This document shows positions 26,158 to 35,530 of a DNA stretch of 64,000 nt, piece by piece; the stretch's first letter is position 1; each line of letters begins with the position of its first letter. The translations under genes were made by a program, and so were the position numbers. The DNA is from Arenibacter sp. P308M17 (GTDB lineage Bacteria; Bacteroidota; Bacteroidia; Flavobacteriales; Flavobacteriaceae). The notes beneath the pieces are model-generated. The model was not told where the DNA came from and searched no databases. It worked only from the letters and a program-made list of their open reading frames with translations. The stretch covers positions 682,001 through 746,000 of the forward strand of contig NZ_QVON01000002.1 in the NCBI RefSeq assembly GCF_003426735.1, written 5' to 3'.

Positions 26158-27501
26158 ATGTCAGAATATAAAATAGGAGTCATAGGTTTAGGGTATGTAG
26201 GTTTGCCCTTGGCACGACTGTTTGCTACCAAATTTCCGGTAATAGGCTTTGATATTAACGAAGAGAGAATAGCAGCCCTTAACAAAGGCCAAGACCAGAC
26301 TCTGGAAGTTTCCGAGGAGTTGTTGCAAAAAGTTCTTGTACCATCGCCAAAACACCTATTGGCAAATGCCATGATGGAAGTTTCCTCCTTAGGAACGGAA
26401 GAAGAATATCCAGAAAAAAGAATAGGTTTATTTTGTTCCAACAATGTGGAAGATATTGCGGACTGTAATATCTATATTGTTACCGTTCCCACCCCGGTGG
26501 ACAAAAATAATCGCCCTAATTTAACACCATTGTACCAAGCCAATAAAAAAGTGGGACAAGTCTTAAAAAAGGGCGATATAGTAATCTATGAATCTACCGT
26601 GTACCCTGGGGCAACGGAAGAAGAATGTATCCCCGTTCTGGAGCAAATCTCGGGACTTAAATTCAATGTGGATTTTTATGCCGGGTATTCCCCTGAAAGA
26701 ATAAATCCTGGGGATAAGGAACATACCGTAGAAAAAATCTTAAAGGTAACATCTGGGTCTACCCCGGAAATTGGTAAACTGATAGACGACCTGTACAAAT
26801 CGGTAATTGTGGCGGGCACCCATTTGGCACCAAGTATAAAGGTGGCGGAGGCATCAAAAGTGATTGAAAATTCGCAACGGGACATTAATATTGCCTTTGT
26901 TAATGAATTGGCCAAAATATTCAACCTAATGGATTTGGATACCCAGGCGGTTTTGAAGGCCGCAGGGACAAAGTGGAATTTTTTGCCTTTTAGGCCCGGT
27001 TTGGTAGGCGGACATTGCATAGGCGTAGATCCCTATTATTTGGCCCAAAAGGCACAGGAGCTGGGCTATCATCCGGAAATTATTTTAGCGGGTAGGCGTA
27101 TAAATGATTCCATGGGAATATATGTGGCCAATGAGGTAATAAAACTCTTGGTTAAGGCAGATAAAAAAATTAAAGGTGCCAAGATACTGGTTTTGGGCAT
27201 TACCTTTAAGGAAAATTGCCCGGACGTAAGAAATACAAAAGTAGTGGATATTGTGGGGCAATTAAAGGACTTTGGGACTGAGCTAACCATTTATGATCCT
27301 TGGGCCAAACCAGAAGAAGTGCTGCTGGAGTATGGTCTTGCCACCTCACAAAGCCTACCGATCGGACCGTTTGACGCCATTGTCCTTACCGTAGCACACC
27401 AGCAATTTATACACTTGGATCTGGAGCCTTTAAAATATGGGAATACCATTGTTTACGATGTAAAAGGTATTTTAGGGCAAAAAGCACACGGCCGTTTATA
27501 A
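26158..27501 (+). CDS. Nucleotide-sugar dehydrogenase (UDP-N-acetylhexosamine/UDP-hexose 6-dehydrogenase, WbpO/TviB type)
   Basis: It oxidises C6 of a UDP-sugar in two steps to the uronic acid, giving a precursor for the polysaccharide. From ATG 26158 (447 residues) the protein begins MSEYKIGVIGLGYVGLPLA, the NAD-binding GxGxxG. The segment FRPGLVGGHCIGVDPYYLA holds the catalytic Cys near residue 285, and the third domain shows LGITFKENCPDVRNTK near 345. A longer frame from a TTG at 26086 is rejected because ATG fits the usual N-terminus. The sequence is closer to the UDP-GlcNAc/GalNAc dehydrogenases than to UDP-glucose dehydrogenase, by general resemblance only. Confidence 0.92.
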   Translation: MSEYKIGVIGLGYVGLPLARLFATKFPVIGFDINEERIAALNKGQDQTLEVSEELLQKVLVPSPKHLLANAMMEVSSLGTEEEYPEKRIGLFCSNNVEDIADCNIYIVTVPTPVDKNNRPNLTPLYQANKKVGQVLKKGDIVIYESTVYPGATEEECIPVLEQISGLKFNVDFYAGYSPERINPGDKEHTVEKILKVTSGSTPEIGKLIDDLYKSVIVAGTHLAPSIKVAEASKVIENSQRDINIAFVNELAKIFNLMDLDTQAVLKAAGTKWNFLPFRPGLVGGHCIGVDPYYLAQKAQELGYHPEIILAGRRINDSMGIYVANEVIKLLVKADKKIKGAKILVLGITFKENCPDVRNTKVVDIVGQLKDFGTELTIYDPWAKPEEVLLEYGLATSQSLPIGPFDAIVLTVAHQQFIHLDLEPLKYGNTIVYDVKGILGQKAHGRL

Positions 27502-27580
27502 ATTAAGGGTTACCCTATTCCATGACAAATTTATATAAACCAATATGTATAATACTTCAGATTAATTCTTAGTATAAGGG

Positions 27581-27596
27581 GTTATCCAAGGATAAC
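27581..27596. promoter_or_regulatory. Inverted repeat GTTATCC-aa-GGATAAC upstream of asnB
   Basis: A perfect 7-bp inverted repeat with a 2-bp gap lies 58 bp upstream of the asparagine synthase ATG, within a 152-bp gap inside the polysaccharide cluster. It could mark an internal promoter/operator. Confidence 0.3.
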
Positions 27597-27653
27597 AGAT
27601 CAGCGTATGATCAAATTTTAAAGAGGTAAACCTAATAAATATGAAATTGTAAT

Positions 27654-29495
27654 ATGTGCGGAATAATAGGTTTTAATTTTGAGGCTCCGGCAGGATCAAA
27701 CTATTTAAGTATCGCAGACTATAGAGGTCCTGATAATTCATCTTCACATTCTTATGGATCCTTTTCGTTGGGACATAATCGACTTTCTATTATAGACCTC
27801 ACCACAGAAGCAAATCAACCTTTTATTTCCGCTTGTGGCAATTGCGTAATTGTGTTTAATGGGGAAGTGTACAACTATAAGGAAATACGGAAAAATTTGG
27901 AAAGTAAATATGCTTTCAGAACCAACTCCGATACAGAGGTTATCCTCTACAATTATATTGAAAAAAAGGAAAAATGCCTGGAAGATTTTATAGGTATGTT
28001 TGCCTTTACCATTTATGATATAAAAAATGATACTTTATTTGGGGCTCGTGACAGATTGGGAATCAAACCTTTAGTTTATTACCATCAGGGCAGACAGTTT
28101 GCCTTTGCCTCTGAAATCAAGGTAATTAAGGAATTGGTCAACGGACTAACCCTGAACAAGGAAGCCATTGGTCAGTATTTACGCTATCTATATGTACCCT
28201 CTCCGAACTCCGTTTACCGGGAAGTAAAAAAACTGGAACCCGCACATTATTTTTTTTACCAAAAAGGTGAATTAAAAATTACAAAATACTGGGACCCCAT
28301 AGATTTCATCGGATCAAAAACCACCACCAAAGAAGAAAAACTTCTTGAGGAACTGGATGATCTATTAAATAATGCAGTGCAACTGAGAATGATTGCAGAC
28401 GTAGAACTAGGTTCCTTCCTATCCGGAGGTATAGATTCATCAGCCATTTTGTACTATATGTCCAAAAACAGTAACAAACCCATAAACACCTTTACATTAG
28501 GGTTTGCAGGGGCAGATAAATATGATGAGACCAGTGATGCCAAAAAAATGGCAACGTATTTCAACACCAATCATCACGAAATTATAATTCACCCCAATGT
28601 AGCGGACTTATTGCCCAAAATGGTAAGTCATTTTGATGAACCCTTTGGCAATCCTACAGCCATTTTGATCCATGAACTTACCCGGGAAACCAAAAAATAT
28701 GCAACAGTAGCTTTGGCAGGTGACGGTGGGGACGAGATTTTTGGTGGTTATCCCAGATATGAAGCAGCGCTGTTATATAATAGGATCAAGTTTGTTCCCA
28801 GAATATTTTGGAAAGTCTTAAATCCTTTTTTCAAAATAATCTCTGAGGACACTTCTGGAAATCATAAATTTAGGCGAATAAAGACTTTTGTTAATTCCTT
28901 GACCAAGCCTTTGAATGAAATGTACGAGGATTGGGTAGGCTATTTTTCTGTTAAGGAAATCAATGAACTTTTTATGGTGCAACAAGATTTTCATAAGATA
29001 GTTTCGGAGGTCTTCAAATCCATTCCAACCAACGACCTTCTTATTAAAACTTCGATTACTGATTTAAAAACCTTTTTGGTCAATAACCTTTTGTACTATG
29101 GGGATGTTATGAGCATGGCCAATAGTTTTGAAGTAAGGGTTCCGCTAATTGATCACCGGATTGTGGAATTTATGACCTCTATTTCCTCAGGTTATCGAAT
29201 TAAGAACGGGCAGACCAAATATCTAATGAAAAAACTATTAAGTGGAAAAGTGCCGGAAGCCATAATCAACAAGCCAAAATTAGGATTAAATCCTCCTATG
29301 GGCATGTGGTTAAAAGATGATTTGAAAGGGTTTGTTTCAACATACCTTTCAAAAGAAAGCGTTGAAAATAGGGGGTTGAATTATGAATTTGTATCAAAAC
29401 TTTTAAAGGAACACCATTCCGGAAAAAGGGACAGATCCCTTTATTTATGGAGCCTGATAGTGTCGGAAGAATGGCATAGGCAAAATTCAATATAA
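27654..29495 (+). CDS. asnB: Asparagine synthase (glutamine-hydrolysing) family amidotransferase
   Basis: This 613-residue protein has the N-terminal class II glutaminase (MCGIIGFNF, nucleophile Cys2) and the C-terminal synthetase with the ATP-pyrophosphatase loop LSGGIDSS near residue 258 and GDGGDEIFGGY near 355. Free asparagine synthesis is possible. Inside a polysaccharide locus next to a nucleotide-sugar dehydrogenase, however, such proteins often amidate a uronic acid (WbpS-like) or transfer nitrogen to a sugar. ATG 27654 is the only start that puts Cys at position 2 after Met removal. The A+T content rises from here on. Confidence 0.9.
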   Translation: MCGIIGFNFEAPAGSNYLSIADYRGPDNSSSHSYGSFSLGHNRLSIIDLTTEANQPFISACGNCVIVFNGEVYNYKEIRKNLESKYAFRTNSDTEVILYNYIEKKEKCLEDFIGMFAFTIYDIKNDTLFGARDRLGIKPLVYYHQGRQFAFASEIKVIKELVNGLTLNKEAIGQYLRYLYVPSPNSVYREVKKLEPAHYFFYQKGELKITKYWDPIDFIGSKTTTKEEKLLEELDDLLNNAVQLRMIADVELGSFLSGGIDSSAILYYMSKNSNKPINTFTLGFAGADKYDETSDAKKMATYFNTNHHEIIIHPNVADLLPKMVSHFDEPFGNPTAILIHELTRETKKYATVALAGDGGDEIFGGYPRYEAALLYNRIKFVPRIFWKVLNPFFKIISEDTSGNHKFRRIKTFVNSLTKPLNEMYEDWVGYFSVKEINELFMVQQDFHKIVSEVFKSIPTNDLLIKTSITDLKTFLVNNLLYYGDVMSMANSFEVRVPLIDHRIVEFMTSISSGYRIKNGQTKYLMKKLLSGKVPEAIINKPKLGLNPPMGMWLKDDLKGFVSTYLSKESVENRGLNYEFVSKLLKEHHSGKRDRSLYLWSLIVSEEWHRQNSI

Positions 29496-29521
29496 TAAAT
29501 ATTTTATTAACCAATTTATTG

Positions 29522-30793
29522 ATGAGGGGAATACTTAAAAGTAGATTCATTAAAAACGCAAGTATATATACGGTAGCCGACATCTTAAACAAGTTGGTTC
29601 CCTTTGTGCTATTACCAGTATTGACCCGTTATTTGACACCTTCGGATTATGGCATAATATCCATGTTTACCGTATTTACTTCAATATTAGGAGTATTTAT
29701 ATCATTGGAAATGCACGGTGCCATTAGTGTTAAATTTTTTAAATTAACAAAGGAAGAGTTAAAGATCTATATAGCCAATGTATTGGTAATAGTTTCAGTG
29801 ACTACCAGTTTAGTTTTAGTTTCCATTTTAATATTTCACTCTTATATTTCCAATTTATTGGAATTGCCCCCAGAGTGGTTAATTATAGGAGTTTTTGTTA
29901 CATGTCTTACACTTTTTACCACTATAAATCTAATTCTTTGGCAATCGGAACATAAACCTATCCCCTTAGGTATTTACCAAATTACACAGACCATATTTAA
30001 TTTAACGCTATCCCTTATTTTAATTGTTGGGTTGGGTATGGGATGGGAAGGAAGGCTAATTGCTGCCTCAGTAGCAGCCATTCTATTTGGTTTTTTAAGC
30101 TTTTCAATAATGGTCAAACGTGACTTTTTGAAATTAAAGTTGAACAAAGCCTATTTAAAAGATGCTTTAAAATTTGGTGTCCCTCTTTTGCCACATGCCC
30201 TAAGTACTTGGGTACGGACAGGGATTGATAGGGTATTTTTGACCATGTTAGTTTCCACAACTGCCACAGGACTATATACCGTAGGCTTTCAAATTGCCTC
30301 GGTAATTATGGTCCTGACCACAGCGTTTGATAGAGCCTATTCCCCATTTTTATTTGAAAAATTAAAGGACATAACCTTATCTCAAAAAAAAGTACTGGTG
30401 AAATACGGTTACTTTTATTTTCTTGGTTTACTATTATTAGCCTCTGGCCTTAGTCTAACCGCTCCTTACATTGTGGAGATTTTTTTGGGGAAGGAATTTA
30501 TAGAATCTCAAAAATATATTACCTGGTTTGCTTTTGGATTTGCTTTTTACGGAATGTACTCCGTGGTCGTTAAATTTATCTTTTATACTCAAAAAACAAT
30601 TTACCTAAGTTATGTTACCTTAATAATTGGGGGATTACATATTGGTTTAAGCTACTTATTTATCAGTTACAACGGAACAATTGGAGCAGTTCAAGCCAAT
30701 ACTATTATTTCCATAATAACATTTCTAGCAGTATGGTGGTTAAGTAATAAACTTTTACCTATGCCTTGGTTTAAATCAATTAGAACAGTATAG
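29522..30793 (+). CDS. wzx: Lipopolysaccharide/oligosaccharide flippase (Wzx, MATE-like)
   Basis: This 423-residue polytopic membrane protein flips undecaprenyl-linked oligosaccharide units across the inner membrane. The first helices follow the usual pattern (FIKNASIYTVADILNKLVPF, then LLPVLTRYLTPSDYG). About twelve hydrophobic stretches follow, with the central GVPLLPHALSTWVRTGIDRVFL near residue 215. The ATG at 29522 is preferred to the overlapping TTG at 29519. Visibly more A+T-rich than the housekeeping genes around the cluster, as are the next two genes. Confidence 0.9.
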   Translation: MRGILKSRFIKNASIYTVADILNKLVPFVLLPVLTRYLTPSDYGIISMFTVFTSILGVFISLEMHGAISVKFFKLTKEELKIYIANVLVIVSVTTSLVLVSILIFHSYISNLLELPPEWLIIGVFVTCLTLFTTINLILWQSEHKPIPLGIYQITQTIFNLTLSLILIVGLGMGWEGRLIAASVAAILFGFLSFSIMVKRDFLKLKLNKAYLKDALKFGVPLLPHALSTWVRTGIDRVFLTMLVSTTATGLYTVGFQIASVIMVLTTAFDRAYSPFLFEKLKDITLSQKKVLVKYGYFYFLGLLLLASGLSLTAPYIVEIFLGKEFIESQKYITWFAFGFAFYGMYSVVVKFIFYTQKTIYLSYVTLIIGGLHIGLSYLFISYNGTIGAVQANTIISIITFLAVWWLSNKLLPMPWFKSIRTV

Positions 30794-30928
30794 CAACTCT
30801 AGGCCTGGGTAATTATTAAATTTTATGACACTATTAAAGTAATTCAAAATATTAACTGATTTTAATTTAGAGAATTACAATGACAATTTTCAACCAAAAA
30901 TAACTTTATTTGCTTACAATATTAAAAA

Positions 30929-32008
30929 ATGAAATTCACATTACTCTATATCAACACAATTCAGTTCGGGTACCATATAGACGGTTATAAGCATTGCCAG
31001 TATTTAAAGCAAGATTTTTATATAACGTACATTTGTTTTGATTATGGCTACCCAAAAATTAAAGAGACAGGAATTGAAGTTATTTATGTGCCTTGGGATG
31101 GGTCCTATGTATCAAAGGGCATAAATTTCATAAAGACCTGCCTAAACATTATTAAATCTGAAAAAATTGATTTTGTTTTTGCCGTATATTTTCCATTAGT
31201 TTCACTTTTTAAAGTTCTGTCACCGAATAAAAATATAATTCTGGATATTAGAACCGGAAGTATTAACCTCTCCAGGAAAAATAGAATTATCACCAATAAT
31301 TTGATCCGTTATGAATCGTTTTTCTTCAGGAAGATATCGGTTATTTCAGAGAGTCTTGCCTTAAAGTTAAAATTGAAAATGAAGAATGTTTTTATTCTAC
31401 CCTTGGGTTCTGATATTCTTTCTACCCAAAACAAGTCATTTAAGAGCCTGAAGCTATTTTATATTGGCACCTTGGATGGGCGAAATATTCACCAGAGCAT
31501 TTTAGGCCTAAAGTTGTTTTTAGATAAATTTAATGCAAATAACATTAACTTATGCTATGATATTGTAGGGTACGGGACTGAGGCATGTGAAAACATAATT
31601 AATAAAGCCATAGAAGATACAGGGTTACAAAACAAAGTTGTCTTTCATGGTAGGAAAACCCATGGAGAATCACAATACTTTTTCGATAATTGTAATGTAG
31701 GTGTTTCTTATATTCCTATTACGGAATACTACGATTGCCAGCCCCCTACCAAAACCTATGAATATATTAATGCCGGTATGGTCTGCATAGCTACGCAAAC
31801 CCAAGAAAATAAAAAAATAATCAACGCTGATAACGGTGTTCTTTGCAAAGATACCCCAGAAGCTTTTTGCGGAGCTTTAGTAGAAATCTCCAATAATTTG
31901 ACAAAATGGGATTCTCAATTAATACGGAATACACAATCAAATTCTACATGGGCCAATATTGCTTTAAACCTAAAAAATTATATTTTAAAATCCAATCAAA
32001 GAAGTTAA
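30929..32008 (+). CDS. Glycosyltransferase family 4-like protein
   Basis: This 359-residue GT-B fold transferase is predicted cytosolic or membrane-associated. The donor-binding C-terminal half is recognisable from LKLFYIGTLDGR near residue 172, VVFHGRK near 233, and the nucleotide-sugar segment PPTKTYEYINAGMVCIAT near 276, where the E-x7-E motif is partly kept. The N-terminal acceptor half is diverged and A+T-rich. It adds one sugar of the repeat unit; which one cannot be told. A 135-bp gap separates it from wzx. Confidence 0.85.
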   Translation: MKFTLLYINTIQFGYHIDGYKHCQYLKQDFYITYICFDYGYPKIKETGIEVIYVPWDGSYVSKGINFIKTCLNIIKSEKIDFVFAVYFPLVSLFKVLSPNKNIILDIRTGSINLSRKNRIITNNLIRYESFFFRKISVISESLALKLKLKMKNVFILPLGSDILSTQNKSFKSLKLFYIGTLDGRNIHQSILGLKLFLDKFNANNINLCYDIVGYGTEACENIINKAIEDTGLQNKVVFHGRKTHGESQYFFDNCNVGVSYIPITEYYDCQPPTKTYEYINAGMVCIATQTQENKKIINADNGVLCKDTPEAFCGALVEISNNLTKWDSQLIRNTQSNSTWANIALNLKNYILKSNQRS

Positions 32009-32055
32009 ATCAAAAAAAGTAATATTATAAAACCAACCCTATTTAGACAAAAATA

Positions 32056-33159
32056 ATGGCAGACTTTTTTACATATAGTATTTATTTTTCAACCCTATTT
32101 ATTAGTGTTGGTTTAATAAAAATAGGCTATAGCAACAAAGCGCTTAAAAAAAATGATAAGGGTCAGAGACTCTTTGTATTTATAGCCTTTTTGGTTATGG
32201 TATTAATTGCAGGTCTTAGGTATAACGTTGGGCAAGATTATGTTGGTTATACCTTTTATTACGATGAACGTCCTTACTTGGACCAATCTATAGGAATGGA
32301 ATTGGAATATGGATATACTACCTTGGTTAATTTCCTCAACGATCTTAATCTTGAAGTTTGGTCATATTTTACGGTTTCCGCTATCATTACTTATTTTCTT
32401 CTTTTTTATAGTTTAAAGAACTACAAGCATCTCTTGTATTTAGGAGTTTTCTTTTACATTACTTACGGTTTCTTTTTCTTTTCATTTAATGGGGTTAGAC
32501 AAGCAGTTGCTATGAGTGCCTTAGCTATAGCTGTAATGTATATTCAAGAAAGAAAAATTTTCCATTTTTTAGGTATTATTTTTATGGGAGGTCTTATGCA
32601 TAAAAGTCTGTTTTTATTTTTTCCCTTATATTTCGTAATCGATCGTATTAAATTATCACATTACTTCTGGTATATAGCTTTCGTTGTAAGTTTAATTTTA
32701 CATTTTATACCTTTATCGCTTTTTATTGATATTTCCTATATTTCTGAAATTTTATCCGGCTCCCAAATTGATTATAGTGGGTTTGCAGAATCTATGAATC
32801 CTGATGAAGTTGGTGGGCTAACTTTGGGGTATTTGATCAGAGTTGCTATTGGCTTCTTTATATTATCCTATTACAATACGTTAATAAAATTTAACAAGAA
32901 CTATTTGCCCTATTATAATCTTGCCTTAATTGGTATAATTTTATATAATGCATTTTCACATATTTTGGTCATAGCCAGGTTAAATAACTATTTTTTATTT
33001 TTCAATATATTTTGTTTAGGGTTTATAATTTATTATCTAAATTTTAAAAAACAAAAGTTGTTTCTCCATTCAGTACTAGTATTCTTCTTAATACTTTTCG
33101 GGTATGGCATATATGCAAATGAGAATGGCTGTTCACCTTATCAATTCATAGATTTTTAA
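32056..33159 (+). CDS. wzy: EpsG-family O-antigen/capsule polymerase (Wzy)
   Basis: This 367-residue polytopic membrane protein has EpsG-type motifs: AGLRYNVGQDYVGY near residue 55, FFSFNGVRQAVAMSALAIA near 140 and MGGLMHKS near 178. It joins repeat units on the outer face of the inner membrane. About ten hydrophobic helices are seen. Its place between glycosyltransferases and after the flippase agrees with a Wzx/Wzy-dependent pathway. This is among the most A+T-rich genes of the window, as is usual for polymerases, and fits exchange of the locus centre by recombination. Confidence 0.9.
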   Translation: MADFFTYSIYFSTLFISVGLIKIGYSNKALKKNDKGQRLFVFIAFLVMVLIAGLRYNVGQDYVGYTFYYDERPYLDQSIGMELEYGYTTLVNFLNDLNLEVWSYFTVSAIITYFLLFYSLKNYKHLLYLGVFFYITYGFFFFSFNGVRQAVAMSALAIAVMYIQERKIFHFLGIIFMGGLMHKSLFLFFPLYFVIDRIKLSHYFWYIAFVVSLILHFIPLSLFIDISYISEILSGSQIDYSGFAESMNPDEVGGLTLGYLIRVAIGFFILSYYNTLIKFNKNYLPYYNLALIGIILYNAFSHILVIARLNNYFLFFNIFCLGFIIYYLNFKKQKLFLHSVLVFFLILFGYGIYANENGCSPYQFIDF

Positions 33160-33183
33160 TAATGATTGAAAAAAGCTAGAGTA

Positions 33184-34224
33184 ATGGAAAAACAAAAGAT
33201 TTTAGTTTTTGGCAATTTTAATTATAGCACACATAATTTATGTGGGCAAACCGTAAAGACAAGAAATGTATACCAATTACTAAAAAGCAAGGAAAGACAA
33301 TATTTTTCTGAAGTGGCCTTTTTTGACACAGACTCTTTAAGTGCAAATAAATTGGGTTTGTTCCAAGGCTTGTATCATGTAATCAAGACCAATGAACTTT
33401 TCTACCTTCCGGCTACCAAAAACTTGACCTATATATTTCCGTTTGTATTTATTTTATCCAAACTCTTTTCTACAAAAATTCATTTCGTAGTTGTAGGTGG
33501 ATGGCTAGGTGAGTATTTACAAAACAAGCCTATTTATCGTTTTATGATATCCAAGGTACATCATATATATCCAGAGACGGATGCCTTATGCCAATATTTG
33601 GAATCCCATTATGGCTTTAAAAAGGTAACCCGCCTAAATAATTTTAGGGATACCAACTTTGTGCCGGTCCAAAGAGCCATTGGACATCCCATAAAATTAG
33701 TGTTTATGGCCAGGGTACATCCCTTAAAAGGCGTGGAAACCTTATTTAAACTAAACCAAAGATTAAAAGAATTGAACTTTGAAAATGTAATCATTGACAT
33801 TTATGGACCCATATTTGAAGAATATAAAGAAGAATTTAACAAACTACTTATAACTGCTTCCGATAACATTGCATACACCGGAATTCTGCAGCCCAATGAC
33901 ATTTACCCGGTACTTTCCCAATATGATATGATGTTGTTTCCTACCCAATATTATACCGAAGGTTTTCCCGGATCTATTCTGGATGCCTATATCTCCGGAT
34001 TACCTGTAATTGCCAGTAATTGGCTTTACGCCAATGAGTTTATAGACAACACTTCAGGGGCAGTCGTTGATTTTGATGATAAAAATGCTTTTTTAAACAA
34101 GGTAATAGAACTCATTAAAAAGCCCGATATAATAGATTCCTTAAAACAAGGCGCACGAGCCAAAAGTTATGAATTTAGCAGCGATAAAGCTTGGGAGGTT
34201 TTATTATCCAACATGGTTTCCTAA
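33184..34224 (+). CDS. Glycosyltransferase family 4 protein
   Basis: This is a 346-residue GT4 retaining transferase. Its N-terminus MEKQKILVFGNFN leads into a Rossmann half. The donor half contains KLVFMARVHPLKGVETLF near residue 175, VIIDIYGPIFEEY near 205 and the E-x7-E block YTEGFPGSILDAYISGLPVIAS near 260. The ATG at 33184 is chosen, since the longer frame starts at a TTG inside the upstream gene's 3' flank. It acts on a lipid-linked acceptor at the cytoplasmic side of the membrane. Sugar specificity is unknown. Confidence 0.9.
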   Translation: MEKQKILVFGNFNYSTHNLCGQTVKTRNVYQLLKSKERQYFSEVAFFDTDSLSANKLGLFQGLYHVIKTNELFYLPATKNLTYIFPFVFILSKLFSTKIHFVVVGGWLGEYLQNKPIYRFMISKVHHIYPETDALCQYLESHYGFKKVTRLNNFRDTNFVPVQRAIGHPIKLVFMARVHPLKGVETLFKLNQRLKELNFENVIIDIYGPIFEEYKEEFNKLLITASDNIAYTGILQPNDIYPVLSQYDMMLFPTQYYTEGFPGSILDAYISGLPVIASNWLYANEFIDNTSGAVVDFDDKNAFLNKVIELIKKPDIIDSLKQGARAKSYEFSSDKAWEVLLSNMVS

Positions 34225-34246
34225 AACAACAAATGAGAATTAAGTT

Positions 34247-35530
34247 ATGATAATCAAAAGCTTATACCAACTGGGCATATGGAGGAGAAATCCATCTTTG
34301 ACCAAACATCTTACTTTTTTATTAAAGTCGGATACTTGGTCTAAGGAACAATTGTTGGAATATCAGTTATTAAAATGCAAGGAATTCTTGGAATTTGTAT
34401 ATGAACATTCGGCCTTTTACCAAACTACCTTTGACGACTTCAATTTTAAACCTTCAGAATTTAAGGATTTGGAACAATTAAAACAGCTGCCCACTATCAC
34501 CAAGATGACCCTAATAAAGTATAACAGACTAATCCATACCAATTACCCCTTTAAAAGAATGTTTAGCGCTTTAACTTCAGGAACCACCGGAGAGTCCTTG
34601 GCGTTCCTAAAAAATGAGGAATGGGACTCCAGAAACCGGGCAGCCATGTTTAGGGGCTACAGCTGGTATGGGGTACACCCCGCTGATAAAAATGGATATT
34701 TATGGGGCTATAACATAGAACCAAAACAGACTTTAAAAATTAAATGGCTGGATCGGCTACAGAACAGATTTAGAATATTTTCCTATTGTCCAGAGGAAAT
34801 TAAAAATTTCGCCAAGAATCTAAAAGGAGCTAAATATCTGCACGGATATTCCTCCATGATCTATGAAGTGGCCAAGCTGGTAAATAGATCGGGATTAAAG
34901 ATTGATCATGACCTTAAAATGATAAAAGGCACCTCTGAAATGGTATTCGACTCTTATCAGGAAGAGGTCCAAAAAGCTTTTGGATTAAAAATTTTAAGCG
35001 AATATGGCTCCGCAGAATCCGGACTTATTGCCTTTGAATGCCCGGAAGGAAATATGCATATTGCCATGGAACATGTTATTGTAGAAGAAGAGGATGGAGA
35101 AATCTTAGTGACCAATTTGTTATCCAAATCCTTTCCCATCATTAGGTATAGGTTAGGTGATATGGTAGAACTGGCCGATACCGATTTTAAATGTAGCTGT
35201 GGCAGGGCCCACCCTGTTATTTTAAATATTGCCGGACGGGTAGGCGTAAAAATAATAGGGAAAACTCAGGAATTTCCGGGGAGGATGATCTACAATGTCA
35301 TTAAAAACTTGTCCACAGAACATGGAATTACCCTAAATTATCAAGCAAGACAACATATTAAGGGTGTGATAGAAATTTATATAGAACAGAATAAGGACGA
35401 TTCCCAATATATTTTGGAAATGGAGTTGAATAAATATTTTAAGAACGATATCGATTTTAATATTTACTATGGCAGGGACCTTCACAACATGGAAGAAAAA
35501 CTCAACGACTTTATAACTACTATAGGATAA
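34247..35530 (+). CDS. CapK-like adenylate-forming ligase (phenylacetate-CoA ligase family)
   Basis: This 427-residue protein belongs to the ANL superfamily branch often found in capsule and exopolysaccharide loci as CapK. The ATP-binding loop is TSGTTGES near residue 109, the acyl-adenylate motif is SEYGSAESG near 247, and IIRYRLGDMVEL near 302 is followed by a small Cys cluster CSCGRAHP. It probably activates a carboxylic acid for attachment to the sugar chain (acyl or amino-acid decoration); substrate unknown. The stop overlaps the start of the next glycosyltransferase by one base (TAATG). Confidence 0.88.
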   Translation: MIIKSLYQLGIWRRNPSLTKHLTFLLKSDTWSKEQLLEYQLLKCKEFLEFVYEHSAFYQTTFDDFNFKPSEFKDLEQLKQLPTITKMTLIKYNRLIHTNYPFKRMFSALTSGTTGESLAFLKNEEWDSRNRAAMFRGYSWYGVHPADKNGYLWGYNIEPKQTLKIKWLDRLQNRFRIFSYCPEEIKNFAKNLKGAKYLHGYSSMIYEVAKLVNRSGLKIDHDLKMIKGTSEMVFDSYQEEVQKAFGLKILSEYGSAESGLIAFECPEGNMHIAMEHVIVEEEDGEILVTNLLSKSFPIIRYRLGDMVELADTDFKCSCGRAHPVILNIAGRVGVKIIGKTQEFPGRMIYNVIKNLSTEHGITLNYQARQHIKGVIEIYIEQNKDDSQYILEMELNKYFKNDIDFNIYYGRDLHNMEEKLNDFITTIG

